A model generated the notes under the pieces. It saw only the letters and a list, made by a program, of their open reading frames with translations, had not been told where the DNA came from and ran no database searches. A program made the position numbers and the translations under genes. 64,000 bases of DNA, from contig JANATG010000010.1 in the NCBI GenBank assembly GCA_029449235.1, positions 248,001 to 312,000 of the forward strand, given 5' to 3'. Shown here one piece after another: positions 21,588-33,600 of this stretch (position 1 is its first letter; the number at the start of each line of letters is the position of its first letter). Source of the DNA: Linnemannia schmuckeri. Lineage: Eukaryota; Mortierellomycota; Mortierellomycetes; Mortierellales; Mortierellaceae.

Positions 21588-22405
21588 CTAGATACGAATG
21601 AAAGGAACTCTTCCCATCCTCTCCATTAATGACAACCTCTTCCTTCCCAATAAACTGTCCAACAACCGCTCGTCGGCCGCGCGTGGGTCCATAGACGCTC
21701 CAGGGCAGCGCCTATTCTCATGTATGGCTAGCGAAGCGCCACACGGGCAAAAACCATCTCGGGTAATGTATCCGTATCCATGACTCCAGTCAGCTCGGAG
21801 GCCTGTGTACTTGGAGGTCTTGTTCTTGGCAGATATGCCTTGCGTCTGCTCCCACGCGATCGTCGCGGAGCACGGAGGCTTCCGGATCAGCTCCGGGGCT
21901 TGCGTCTCTAGGTAATCAACAAACTTGCGCAATACCGTCTTGGCGATGGACTGTGGGGTCCGGAAAACCGAGGACCATTCGATCAGCATGTTCTTGGGGG
22001 TGATACCGCGGAGGAGACCCGAGACGCTCCACTTGGGGTTCTCACCGCGATCGGGAGCAGGACTACCGCTGTGCACGGCTCGAGCTCCACCGATAGAAGA
22101 GAATCCTCGAACATGATCCGCAGCTGAAGGCGACTGCCAGTGTTGGGAACTGGTCGCGGCTCCAGGCGTCCGTGGGCAATCGCGCGATCGTATTCACGCT
22201 TCCTGGTGACATTGTAGCTGTTGGTCGCCCGTACACCCCACCCACCAAACCTGTCCATGGCCTCCTTCCAGATCGAAGCAGTAGTTTCAGCAGCATGAGG
22301 ACAATTCCAGACGTTTTTGTCCTCCTCAAGCTCACATCGTCGGCAAAGGCAGGTTGAATAAAGGTTCGGTTTATGTGCTTGCATGGAGTTCAAAGTGAGC
22401 AACAT
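21588..22405 (-). pseudogene. Retroelement C-terminal remnant (frameshifted)
   Basis: Two minus-strand frames overlap near 22076 and read as one protein broken by a shift. The upstream part (from 22405) has a Cys/His cluster of the CxxCE...NVWNCPH type, then an Ile/Trp-rich stretch. The downstream part (to 21588) has blocks such as LLRGITPKNM and ATIAWEQTQGIS. These resemble the C-terminal region of reverse-transcriptase/RNase H-type elements abundant in Mucoromycota and Glomeromycotina. No polymerase domain remains. It sits in the spacer between ABC transporters 1 and 2, opposite to them. Assignment to a retroelement rests on remembered family style. Confidence 0.45.
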
Positions 22406-22855
22406 GTCATGCAGTTTCTTACAAGGGGGTGAGAGGAAAAGAGACAGGGGCGACGTACCATCCTTGCTAATTGCGCTGACTCTTGATCAATTGATACAAG
22501 AAAGAATGACGTTTTAAAATGTTGACAGAGGATGGACTTAAGGTTTGTCGGAAGGCGCTGTTCTTCTCAAAGGGGGCCCAGTCTTTCACGTTAAGAAGTG
22601 ACTCCGCTTAAACGTCTCGCCACCTGTCTCTTTTTCTTTAAGCACACTCGGTATTTTTTGTGTTTTCGGCTCTTCTTTCACTCTTCTCTTCTTCTTCATC
22701 CTCTTCCCTTCCCTCGCCATCCCCCCTCCACCGCTTGGCAACTCCTGTCTACCGCCGTTCACACTCATTTAAACTCCTTTCTCCCCGCCTTAGTTTTTTC
22801 TTCACAGCTGGTCTCTGTTGGTTCTCACGTCCATCCTCTCCCTTGTCTGCCTGCC

Positions 22856-25800
22856 ATGAGTTCGTCGTACTGTCGTGACCCCGAAGGATGGGTAAGTTTT
22901 GTGTCATACCCCTCTTTATGTCCATTTGACGTTTCCACAACATCCCTTCCTACCGAGATTGACCCACCCATCCATTTTTTTCGTTTATTTTTCCTGTACT
23001 TTCTGTAGGGCCCCACAAGTCTTCTCCGTCCGGATCTTACTCACTGCTTTGAGTCTACGTAAGTCCTCGCTCAACCTTTCAGCCGTCTCGACCGATATAC
23101 CGAGAGCGAGTTCCCAAGAAACTCGCTTTCCTCCCCTGAGGTCGGTGCAGGCCCGTGCAAGTGCTGTCGATGGAGAGTCGTTCCTTCCCTTTTGCCGTCT
23201 TGATCCCCTCTGGGTATGATATTTTTATGCCCCATTCGTGGTGTTCTCTCCTTTCGTGAAATAATAAAGTCAGAAAGGGAGAGGCACCGGGGGAACTGAG
23301 GAGAAAAGAGGGCAGTCGCGAACGACATTTGCTTGTCCGGAAAAATCTGATGAGTCCGCTTGCAATTTAAAACTTTGTGTTCATCGTGGGCTCCCCAAGC
23401 GTGCAGGAAAAAACCTGTTCGTTACAAAAAAAAAAGAGCATTGCTGTTGTTAACACGATGATGATGACGATGATGATGATGATGATGATGATAACAAAAC
23501 AAGAAGTGTGTGTGAGGCCTGTCGAACTAGTGTTGCTGTTTTGATCCCCCTGAGTTACTCTCCATTGTCGCGTCTCATATCTGGGGACGCGATGGAGAGG
23601 CGATGAAGGTGGGGAGAGATTAGCCACGGTTCGATATGGAAGAGAGGGAGAAGGGAGGTGGCATGTGCCATCCTCTCTTTGTGTGTGAGTATGCGAGAGG
23701 ATGTGATGGAGACAACCCCGAGCTTGCTGCTCCGCCCTGTCTGTTTGTCCCTGCAGAAGAGAAAGGCGAACTAGAATATACATTCCGATCGATCCATTGA
23801 ATGTGCCAAAACTCGGATTCTCACCATTGAACATTTCTTTCCTTTCTCATCCCTCAAAACAAAAATAGTATCTTGCTGAGTCTGCCCGCCATTTTAGCAA
23901 TCATTGCATTCGCCACAAGGATCTTTAACTTCATTACCAAGGGCACTCGCCACGGACTGGGTATACCCTGGATTATCTACAGTCTCTCTCAGCTCTCAAC
24001 TCTCGCAGCCATCGGATCTCTCATCGCGCGTGCAGTGCTTCTCTCCCAGCAGCAACCAGACGGCGATTACTCCCCCGCCTCAATGATGGGCACTATCCTA
24101 ATGACTATCGCCTGGGCTTTAGGGCTTGTTCTGAACCACTTCGAGTCCCTTTACAAAATCCGTGCCTCCCCATTTATTTTTTGTTTCAGTCTTGTCTCCC
24201 TAGTAGCCGCGGCGATCGCTGTCCGAACCCTCAAAGATACTCATCACGAAGATCAAGGTCCTTTCAAAGCCCTGGTCGTCTTTCTGGCATTCAATTGTGC
24301 ACATTTCCTTATCGAGTCCTGGCCTCGAGGCCGTTTTGAGGTGCAAAAGACCTCTGCTGTCGGAGAATACGAAAAGGCGAATTTTTTTTCGCGGATCTCG
24401 TTCTATTTCATGCAGCCCATCGTATCCCTCGGTTATAAGCGGTCCCTAGTCCAAGAGGACATTGACTCATTGATGCCCAAGGAGATGCAAGCAGCACAGT
24501 CTTACCACCGCCTATCGACCCGCTGGAACGCCAAGAAGCTCAAGTGTGCTGATCGCAACACAACTCCGTCTCTGATGAAAACCATTTTCTTCTCGTTCAA
24601 GACCCAATGGGTCCCCATGATCCTCACCCGCATCCTCGCCTCCGTCATGACTTACGTTTCGCCGCAACTCCTACACAGTCTCCTGGGGTTCACTCAATCC
24701 TACGCATCCCCCAACGAGGCAGACCATAAGCCAGTCGAGTTGGGAATCATCCTTGTGTTTGGGATGTTTTTCTCGTCCTTGTTGGTGACTTTTCTGAACG
24801 GCCAATTGTTGGCAACTTCGACGAATTTGGGGATCGAGGTCCGGACGGCGTTGATGTCGATGATTTACCGAAAGGCGTTGAGGTTGTCGAATAGTGCGCG
24901 GCAGAAATCGACTGCGGGTGAGATCACGAATCATATGAGCGTTGATGCTGAGCGCTGGTCCATGGGTTTGCCGACTGTCATTACCTCCATATCTGTCCCG
25001 TACGTTTTATTCCTTGTTTGAGCTGTATTCATATTTTCTCTTTTTTCTTTCTCTTTGTTCCCTCAGCTACTGACATAATTATACTTTGGTTTCGTCTCTT
25101 TCTCTCTCGCATTCCTTCACGCGCTCCCGTCACAGGCTCGAGATTGGTATAGCGACGTGGATGTTGTACGAACTGATTGGATGGTCAATCTTTGTTGGCA
25201 TCGCTACCGTCATCCTCATGCTACCCATCCATGCAAAACTCGCCGGATACTTCCAGTTCTTCCGTACCGCCAGGATGAAGGAGATGGATAGCCGTCTCCG
25301 TCTCCTCAACGAGGTCCTCGGTGGCATGAAGATCGTCAAATTGTACAACTGTAAGTTTCAAGTGACGTTTTACTTTTTGCACAATACATTCGAATTTGAC
25401 CGTACTTCGTTCAGTAGCTACTCTCGAACAAAGTGTACCTAACTATTCATTTTTTCTCGCCTTCTTTCATTTTTATACGCGTAATGAAGGGGAAGAGCCG
25501 TTCAAGGAGAGAATCGCAGCGATCCGTCGCAAGGAAATAGAACTCCTGAAACGGTTCGGTATCATGTTCTCCTTTGTCGGTCTTTTCTTCAATTCCACAC
25601 CCCTCATCATTACCCTCGCCTCCTTGGCCGTCTATGCAACCCACGGTGGACCTGGCGCCACTCCCGGAAACATGAACCCACAAACCATCTTTGTCAGTAT
25701 CACCCTATTTGGTCTCATGTCCAAACCTATCAGTGTCATGTCCAACACCCTCAGCCAGCTCACCAGCATTACCGTCGCCACGACCCGTATCCAGAAATTC

Positions 25801-28800
25801 CTCCTTGCCGAGGAGATAGACGAGACGATGATTGTGCGTGATTTGGAGGTTTCTGGTGGGGACGATGAGAGTGGTCGACCAGTAATTGAAATCAAGGACT
25901 CTGCAGTCTTTGCATGGTGCCCTGAACATCCTCCCATCGAGACAGAGAGGCAGAAGAATGAGCGTGAGAAGGAGGAGGCCAAGGAACAGAAAGTCGCCGA
26001 AGCCAAGGCTCGCAAGGAGAATAAGCCAGTTCCTGAGAAGAAACCTGCCGAAGAGATTGATTACTCTCCAACCTTGACCAACATCAACCTCTCGGTCGCC
26101 AAGGGATCGCTTACAGCTATTGTCGGACGCGTCGGCCAGGGCAAGTCGTCTCTGTTGTCGGCTTTGATCGGTGAGATGTACAAGCGCCAGGGTGTGGTCC
26201 GAATCCGTGGACGTGTTGCCTACGCGGCCCAGCAGGCTTGGATCATCAACATGACGTTGAGAGACAACATTACCTTTGGACTTGACTTTGATCAAGAAAA
26301 ATACGACCGCATCATCGCTGCTTCGGGATTATTGCCAGATATCGAGATGCTCCCTGCTGGTGACCTAACCGAAATTGGTGAGCGTGGAATCAACCTGTCT
26401 GGTGGTCAGAAACAACGTGTCTCACTTGCCCGTGCCGCTTACCAGAATGCTGATGTCTACCTTCTCGATGATCCTCTCAGTGCTGTGGACGCCCATGTTG
26501 ACCAACATCTCTGGGAGAACTTGATTGGACCTACCGGATTGCTGAAGGACAAGACTCGCCTGTTGGTCACCCACGGTATCCACCACCTCGAGCACGTCGA
26601 CCAAATCGTGGTCATCAAGGATGGTCAGATCACCGAAAACGGACATTATGATGACCTCATGGACACCAAGGGCGCCTTTTACCAGCTGATTGACGAGTAC
26701 TCAATCAACGCCCGCAAGAACCGCAAGATGAAGAAAACCGTCAAGGGTAAGGGTGATGAAATTGAGGTCGAGGAAGGGGAGGAAGAAGATGGTAACAGCC
26801 TGAAGGGTGAAGCGGAGAAAAGTGAGGCTGATACTCAAAAGGGCGACGGAAAAGTTGTTAAGAAGGTCGACTTGGTTGCCAAGAAGGACGAGAAGGCTGC
26901 CGAGCTGATTGCTGCTGAAAAGATGGTCATGGGCCGTGTCTCCTGGGATATCTACCGTACCTACCTCCGCGCCGCGTAAGTTCATCATCCTCATCACGAT
27001 CTACATATTTCATTCATATTATACCCAACTCCAAGTTTACAGGCAACCTGCTTATACATCCTACCATCTTTTCTTTCCCTTCTTCAGCTCATATCGCACA
27101 TCGCTGTTCTGTGTCTTCATATACCTACTGGTGCAAGCCTGTCAGATTGGTACCAACCTGTGGCTTCAGCACTGGACATCTGGTCGTCCCGATGAACCTC
27201 GTTCGCCCGGCATGTTCTTGAGTGTCTATGCGGCCATTACGATTGTCTACATGATCTTAATGTTCTGCTTCACCTTCGCCGCCATGGTCTGGGTTGGTGT
27301 CCGCGCCACCGTGCGTCTCCATGATAGGCTCTTGGACTCTATCTTGTATCTCCCCATGAGGTAACCATACTCACATAGTGTTTCTTCGCTCATTTTGTGC
27401 ATGTCTTTTTCATATCGCTCAGACAACCAACATTGTTTTTTGTTTGTTTTTTGTGCCACGAACGCACTAGCTTCTTTGACACGACACCGCTAGGTCGCAT
27501 CGTGAACAGGTTCTCGACAGACATCTTCACAGCCGACAACTTCATCCCTTGGAGTGTCATGTCCGTCCTCATGTTTGGTATCAGCGTTATGGGAACCATC
27601 ATCGTCATCGCCGCAACAACTCCAGTCTTCCTCGCCATCGTACCCCCACTTGCTGCTGGGTTTGTTCTCATCCAGATGTACTACATCCGCCCTTCCCGTT
27701 CCCTGAAGCGGATTGATTCCACAAGTCGGTCCCCTGTCTATCAACATTTCACAGAGAGCCTTGTCGGTGTCTCGACAATCCGCGCTATGAGGCTTGAGGA
27801 CCGGTTTATTCTCCAGAATGAGGAGAAAGCGACTATTTCTGCAAACGCGTTTTTTACATACCAGATGGTCGTACGCTGGCTACAGATCCGACTCGAGACC
27901 TTAGGCGCATGTATTGTCCTGGGCGCTGGTCTATTTGCGGTGTTGGATCGTCGGTCGTTGGATCCCGGGATGGTCGGCCTAGCGCTGGCGTATGCCCTGA
28001 CAGTGACCTCAGATATCACGATGGTCATCCGGTCTTACTGCGACTTGCAGAACCAATTGGTATCTGTCGAGCGTATTGACGAGTACCTTGCCAAGAACTC
28101 GGAACCCCCAGCCCATCTCCTTGCGGATTCGGTCTTGCCTGAGAACTGGCCCCAGGCGGGTCATATTGAGTTCCGGAACTATTCTACACGTTACCGTCAG
28201 GGTCTGGATATGGTTGTCAAGGGTATCTCGTTTGAGGTCAAGCCTGCTGAGAAGGTCGGAATTGTGGGCCGGACGGGTGCCGGAAAGTCGTCTTTGACAC
28301 TTGCATTGTTCCGCATTATAGAGGCTGCCAACAGTCACTGGGCGCTGTCGAGTCATAACGGCGCAGATCCGGATACGATGCCAACGACGGTCAGGATTGT
28401 TGAAGATGCTGATCTGGAGAAGATTGCGGTTGACGAGGACGGTGGATCGATCTGGATTGATGGAGTAGACATTTCGACCGTCGGACTGAGTCGTCTCCGC
28501 AAGAACCTCGCCATCATTCCTCAGGACCCCACACTATTTGCCGGTACCGTCCGCCAGAACCTGGACCCCTTTGACGAACTCGAGGATGCTGAGCTGTGGG
28601 AGGCCCTCGAGCGCGCACATTTGAAGGAGCATATCTCATCACTCGCCGGTGGACTATCTTTTAAGGTCTCCCAAAATGGCGACAACTTTTCTGTCGGTCA
28701 AAGGTCGCTCATCTGTCTCGCCCGCGCTCTACTCCGCAAGACCAAAGTCCTGATCCTCGATGAAGCCACAGCTGCCGTCGATGTCGAGACGGACGAACTG

Positions 28801-29013
28801 ATCCAAAAGACGATCCGCAAGGAGTTCAAGGACCGAACCATTCTAACGATTGCTCATCGTATCAAGACGGTGATGGATTCGGACAAGATCTTGGTCTTGG
28901 AGAAGGGGCAGGTAGAGGAGTTTGAGGCGCCCGGACTGTTGGTCCAGAACAAAGAGTCGCTGTTCTGTAAACTGGCTCGTCAGGCCGGTGAAATCAAGGA
29001 GGAGGAATTGTAG
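22856..29013 (+). CDS. ABCC (MRP/YCF1-type) ABC transporter 2
   Basis: Seven exons: 22856-22891, 23009-23058, 23869-24999, 25136-25350, 25490-26975, 27088-27360 and 27471-29013, all phases agreeing, giving 1577 residues. The 12-codon first exon encodes SYCRDPEGW, nearly identical to transporter 3. The layout is TMD0, TMD1, NBD1 (A-loop Trp 620, Walker A at 690), a Lys/Glu-rich linker, TMD2 and NBD2 (Walker A at 1330, LDEAT near 1493). A charged insertion of about 50 residues (621-670) follows the A-loop Trp, and a 37-residue insertion follows the NBD2 Walker A helix. An intron between LPM and SFFDTTPLG (27361-27470) is absent from both paralogues, and the late DLQN intron of paralogues 1 and 3 is absent here. 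Predicted role is conjugate or metal-complex efflux across the plasma or vacuolar membrane; the substrate cannot be read from sequence. Confidence 0.92.
23457..23492 (+). repeat. GAT trinucleotide repeat in intron 2 of ABC transporter 2
   Basis: About a dozen GAT units, with one GAC interruption, lie in the 810-nt intron 23059-23868. The same intron position in transporter 3 is only 335 nt, so this intron has grown. Confidence 0.9.
28717..28890 (+). repeat. Near-identical NBD2 tract shared with transporter 3
   Basis: Positions 28717-28890 and 36075-36248 agree at 173 of 174 bases, including silent sites, while sequence just upstream differs at many third positions. Transporter 1 shares a 68-nt exact core of the same tract (20751-20818) with transporter 3. 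This is the pattern of gene conversion or unequal exchange between tandem genes. Confidence 0.8.
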
Positions 29014-30694
29014 GATAGTGGGGTGCACGGAACAAAGGTCGCCCACGTGTGGGTTGATACTTTATCGCGCAGTTCTTATGTACCATCTGCCATACATACA
29101 CATGAAATAATGCACTCGTTTCATCTGATGCACGAGAACGTGTAGTGCAACCAGAATAACATAGTATATCATTTTTTTACTATCCATGTCGTGTGCAAAC
29201 TGACTTTGATGGAGAGATGAGGAGTTAATGGGAAATATCGAGTTACAAAAGGGAGTCAACAACCACGATGAAGAAAGGTATCCATCCACTCGTACTTTTG
29301 TTTCCCTCTTTTCCTTCCGTCCTTTGCCTCAAGTCTCGTTATCAGATCGTACCTTGTGTTTTTGTTCTATTTTTTCAAACTCCATCAACGAAAGCGATAC
29401 GCTGCCCTTTTAGGAGACCAACCAACAAAATAAAGTGTGCTGTTACACAAAGAGTAAGGAAGGAGGAAGGACGAAATTGCGACATTTGCCCCCTATTACA
29501 CATGTCGCCTATTCCCACATTATCCATCTAGGGCAGACGAGCCATGTCTGTGTAATCAATCTTCATTGGTTGCACTCGAGAAACTAAGCTGGGAAAATAT
29601 AAAAAATGAACCTGCTCGATCTCAGCACACTATCATTCTGACCGAGCACGAAGAGAAAGAAAGAAAACAAAACTAAAGGGAGGGTTGGGAGGGCACAGAC
29701 ATGGCTCGTCTGCTCGGATAATGAACGTAAGATCCTTCGTCGTCTTCGTAACTCAAAACTAAAAGGCCAAGGGTGTTTCGTGAACCGCGGATGGATGTTG
29801 AGTGGTTGTACACGGATTGAACGGGTGGGAAGAGCGCGCTTCCAGGGTCTGTCTTGCACAAGGTTGGTTTCTCACACGTTTCTCACACATATATGTGTAT
29901 TTGGGTGTGTGAAATATCGTGATGTCTTTTTTTTATATGTTGTTGTGCGATATACTTTTGGGCGTTATTCGAACCTTTTTCTCAATTTTAAAATTTTATT
30001 TTCTTGGCCAAACAGAGGCGGTCAGAGGGTGCTGAGACGACTCTAATGGTCTCCTTTTATGGGCAGAAGCACTTTGACAGAAAAAACAAAAAGCGATCCA
30101 AGAAAAAGTACTACGGAAGAGGATAAAAAAAAAAAGCACGGTTGAACAAATGTTACTGTGCTCCTCTCATTGCTCGTTTTGAGGATGGCTTGTGTGTCGT
30201 TTGTTTCCCAGGGAGGTTTATTTAGCCAAGAGGAAACAAGGTTGCCAAGTAACACTTCATACCTAGCAGTCAACTGGAAGATAAGGTTCTTAAAAACTTT
30301 TTTTTTTTTGCATAAAGAAGCAGGAGGCGCCCCAATTGCTCGCTTCATCCCTTTCCCTTCTTTTCCCATACTTTTTTTCTTTGAGGCAAGCCGATTTCTC
30401 CTCCTTCTTGTTCTTTCTCTCCCATTTTTGTGCTTCGCCGTGCTCGTCACACATAACACCAGCGGGACTCCCAATTCTTCTTTCTTCGACAAAGGTAACA
30501 ATAGTGCATTCATTGCTTCTCCTGGCAATTCTTTGGACGGTGATGTACCTGTTTTCAATTGATGGAGCAATCAACAACGTGGAAATCCTTATTTTTCTCA
30601 CTCTTTCTCACTCTCTTTCTTCTTTCAACAAAGATAGTCAACCCCCAAACAAGTCCAACATCTCTCCTTTCTTCCTCAATTCGTTTACTTTACG
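29014..30694. other. Intergenic spacer between ABC transporters 2 and 3
   Basis: No coding region with support. It should contain the 3' end of transporter 2 and the promoter of transporter 3, whose last 250 nt before the start codon are C/T-rich. No clear TATA box is seen. Confidence 0.5.
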
Positions 30695-33600
30695 ATGAGC
30701 GCCTCCTACTGTCGAGACCCAGAAGGATGGGTAGGCAAATTTCATCTCTTCCTTCATAACGCTGGTCGATTGTTCGCATCCAGCATCTTGTTCTTATTTT
30801 TTAAATCATGGCTGACTTGTTAATTTCGAATAGGGTCCCATGGTCTCCTCACGAGCAGATCTCACTCTCTGCTTTGAATCAACGTAAGCGCCCTTGTTAC
30901 CAAACTCATGATTAGTGTTATCCTCTTTCCCTTTTTCAATGCCCCTGTCCAAGCGGCAAAAGAAGGAGGACATATCTGTCCATAAACAGATCTTGTATCC
31001 CTTCCAAACAAGGATTGCATGGATTGCTTCTCTAACCCTAAAAGGTCACAACACACACAAACAAGAGCAACAAGAACCACCAAACCGGAAATTTCCCTTG
31101 TGTTTTTGTCCACCGTCGATTGGTTCATGGCCTAACAGAATAGAGATGAGAGCACATACCCGTTCCATATAATGCAAATACGCTTCCATTCTCACACTGT
31201 CTTGTTCTCTCAACTTAGTATCCTCCTCGGGCTTCCAGCAGTGATCGCAATCATCGCTTTCCTCTATCGAGCACGCACCCTCCTCACCCGTCAAACGCCT
31301 CATGAACTCGGAAAAACATGGATCATCTACGGACCCTCACAACTCTTCTCTATCGCAGCATGTATCGCCCTCATAGTCCGAGCCATCATCCTCTCCCAGC
31401 ACTCTGAAGGTTACGTTCCCTCTTCAATGTTGGGCAATAGTCTTTTGATCGTCGCCTGGTTCTCGATCCCTGCGCTAAACTTTTTGGAAGTCCAATATGA
31501 GGTCCGGGCGTCGCATTATATTTTCGCCTACAGTGCTGTTTCTCTGGTCGCTGGTGCTCTCACTACCAGGACGTTGGATTTACTCGGACAAAATCAGGAG
31601 GATCAGTTCAAGTGCTTCATTGCCTTTTTGGCGTTCAACATTGCGCATTTCATCATAGAGGCTTGGCCTCGGGGTCGGACGACGGTCCAACAAAGCAGTC
31701 AAGCGAGTCGATTCGAAAAGGCCAACCTGTTTTCCTTGTTGACCTTCCATTTCTTACAACACGTCGTCTCACTCGGATACAAGCGGCCGCTCAACTTTGA
31801 GGACGTGGATGGGTTGATGCCGAAGTCCATCCGAACAGAGTTTACTCACGCGGCGTTGTCGACGCATTGGGAGGCGCATGTCAAGAAACGACTTGCCAGG
31901 GGCCAGAGACCTTCGTTGATTAAAGTCGTGTTTTTGTCGCATGGTGCTCGGTGGGCGAGGGTCATGGTCCTGGCGATCGCATCTGCCTGTATGACTTATG
32001 TCGCTCCGCAGTTACTCAACAGTCTCTTGGGGTTCATCGAGTCCTATCAGACAATGACTTTGCCGGACGGGACACTCTTCCGAGACCCCAAGCCGGTCTC
32101 GTTAGGAATTATCTTGGCATTTGGGTTGTTCTTTAGTACATTGACGGTGTCGTTCATGACTGCCCAATACTTTGCGGCGACCAGTATCTTGGGCCTCGAG
32201 ATCCGAACTGCGCTGATTGCCATGATTTACCGTAAGTCATTGAAACTCTCGACGTCTGCCAAACAAGATTCAACTGCCGGTGAGATTTCCAACCACATGT
32301 CTGTCGACGCCGAGCGCTGGCCCCAGGGTACCATGTTCTTCCCCATGCTCATCTCCGTCCCCGTAAGTCTTTTTTCTGGTTTTATGAATATGAATGATTG
32401 CCTTTGTCTTGTCTAATATATTTATCTTTTTCTTCCTCGCTTTTGTTTCCATATGAGCTCAGTTCCAAATCGGCATTGCAATCTGGATGTTGTACCAAAA
32501 ACTCGGTTGGTCAGTCTTTGTCGGATTGGGCTCGATCGGTGCAATGCTCCCGATTCACATCATCATGGGAAAGTATTTTGGAACCGCCAAGGCTGCCAAG
32601 CTCGCAGCCATGGATGGACGTCTGCGACTCGTCAACGAAGTCCTTGCTGGAATCAAGATCGTCAAACTCTACAACTGTAAGTATCCCCTCTCCTTTTTTT
32701 TCTTTATCCAACCGTGACATTCTTCCGTTTTTGCGCACAATACCTTACGGATTTAATTAGTAACTATTAGTATTCACGTTTTCTGTCATTAGGGGAAGAA
32801 TCGTTCAAGGAGAAGCTGAGGGTGGCGCGCGGCAAGGAGCTGAAGGTCCTGCGCCAGATCGGATACGTCTTCTCCGCGATGGCCATTTTGTTCAGTTCCA
32901 CACCCCTCATCGTCGCTCTCGTCTCCTTCTCGTGCTATGCAACCGTCGGAGGCCCCGGATTCACACCCGGCAAGATTACTCCTCAAATCGTGTTTGTCTC
33001 AACCTCACTTTTCGCGCTCCTGTCGGCACCTATCAGTATGTTGTCCCAGATTTTGAACATGGCGATCAGTGTTTGGGTCGCCACGACTCGTATCCAAAAG
33101 TTCTTGCTTGTCGAGGAGATTGATGAGTCGACTGTCGAGCGCGAGGACATGGCGGGTGATAGTGATGAGAAATCGCCGGTGGTGATTGAGATCAAGGACG
33201 GTGTGTTTGCATGGTGCAAGGAGCAGCCCGATGTTGAAACGGACAAGGAGAAGAAGAAGCGGATAAAGGCCGAGGAGAAGAAACAAATCGAGGCCGAGAC
33301 GCAGGCTCTTAAGGCTGGGAGGCCCGCTCCGCCGCGACCACAGAGCCCTGAGGATATCGATCGCTCGCCTACGTTGACAGATATTAACCTCCAGGTCACC
33401 AAGGGGTCTTTGACTGCAGTTGTCGGACGTGTTGGACAGGGCAAGACGAGTTTGTTGAGTGCGATGATTGGAGACATGTACAAGCGTCAGGGGTCGATCC
33501 GCATCTGTGGGCAGGTTACGTATGCCGCCCAACAGGCTTGGATTCTTAACGCCACTCTGAAGGATAACATTACGTTCGGACAGGAGTTTGATCAGAAAAA

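Noticed and set aside
23457..23492. GAT repeats as a CRISPR-like or coding Asp repeat
   Set aside because: A simple microsatellite within an intron, with no spacer structure and no frame joining the exons.
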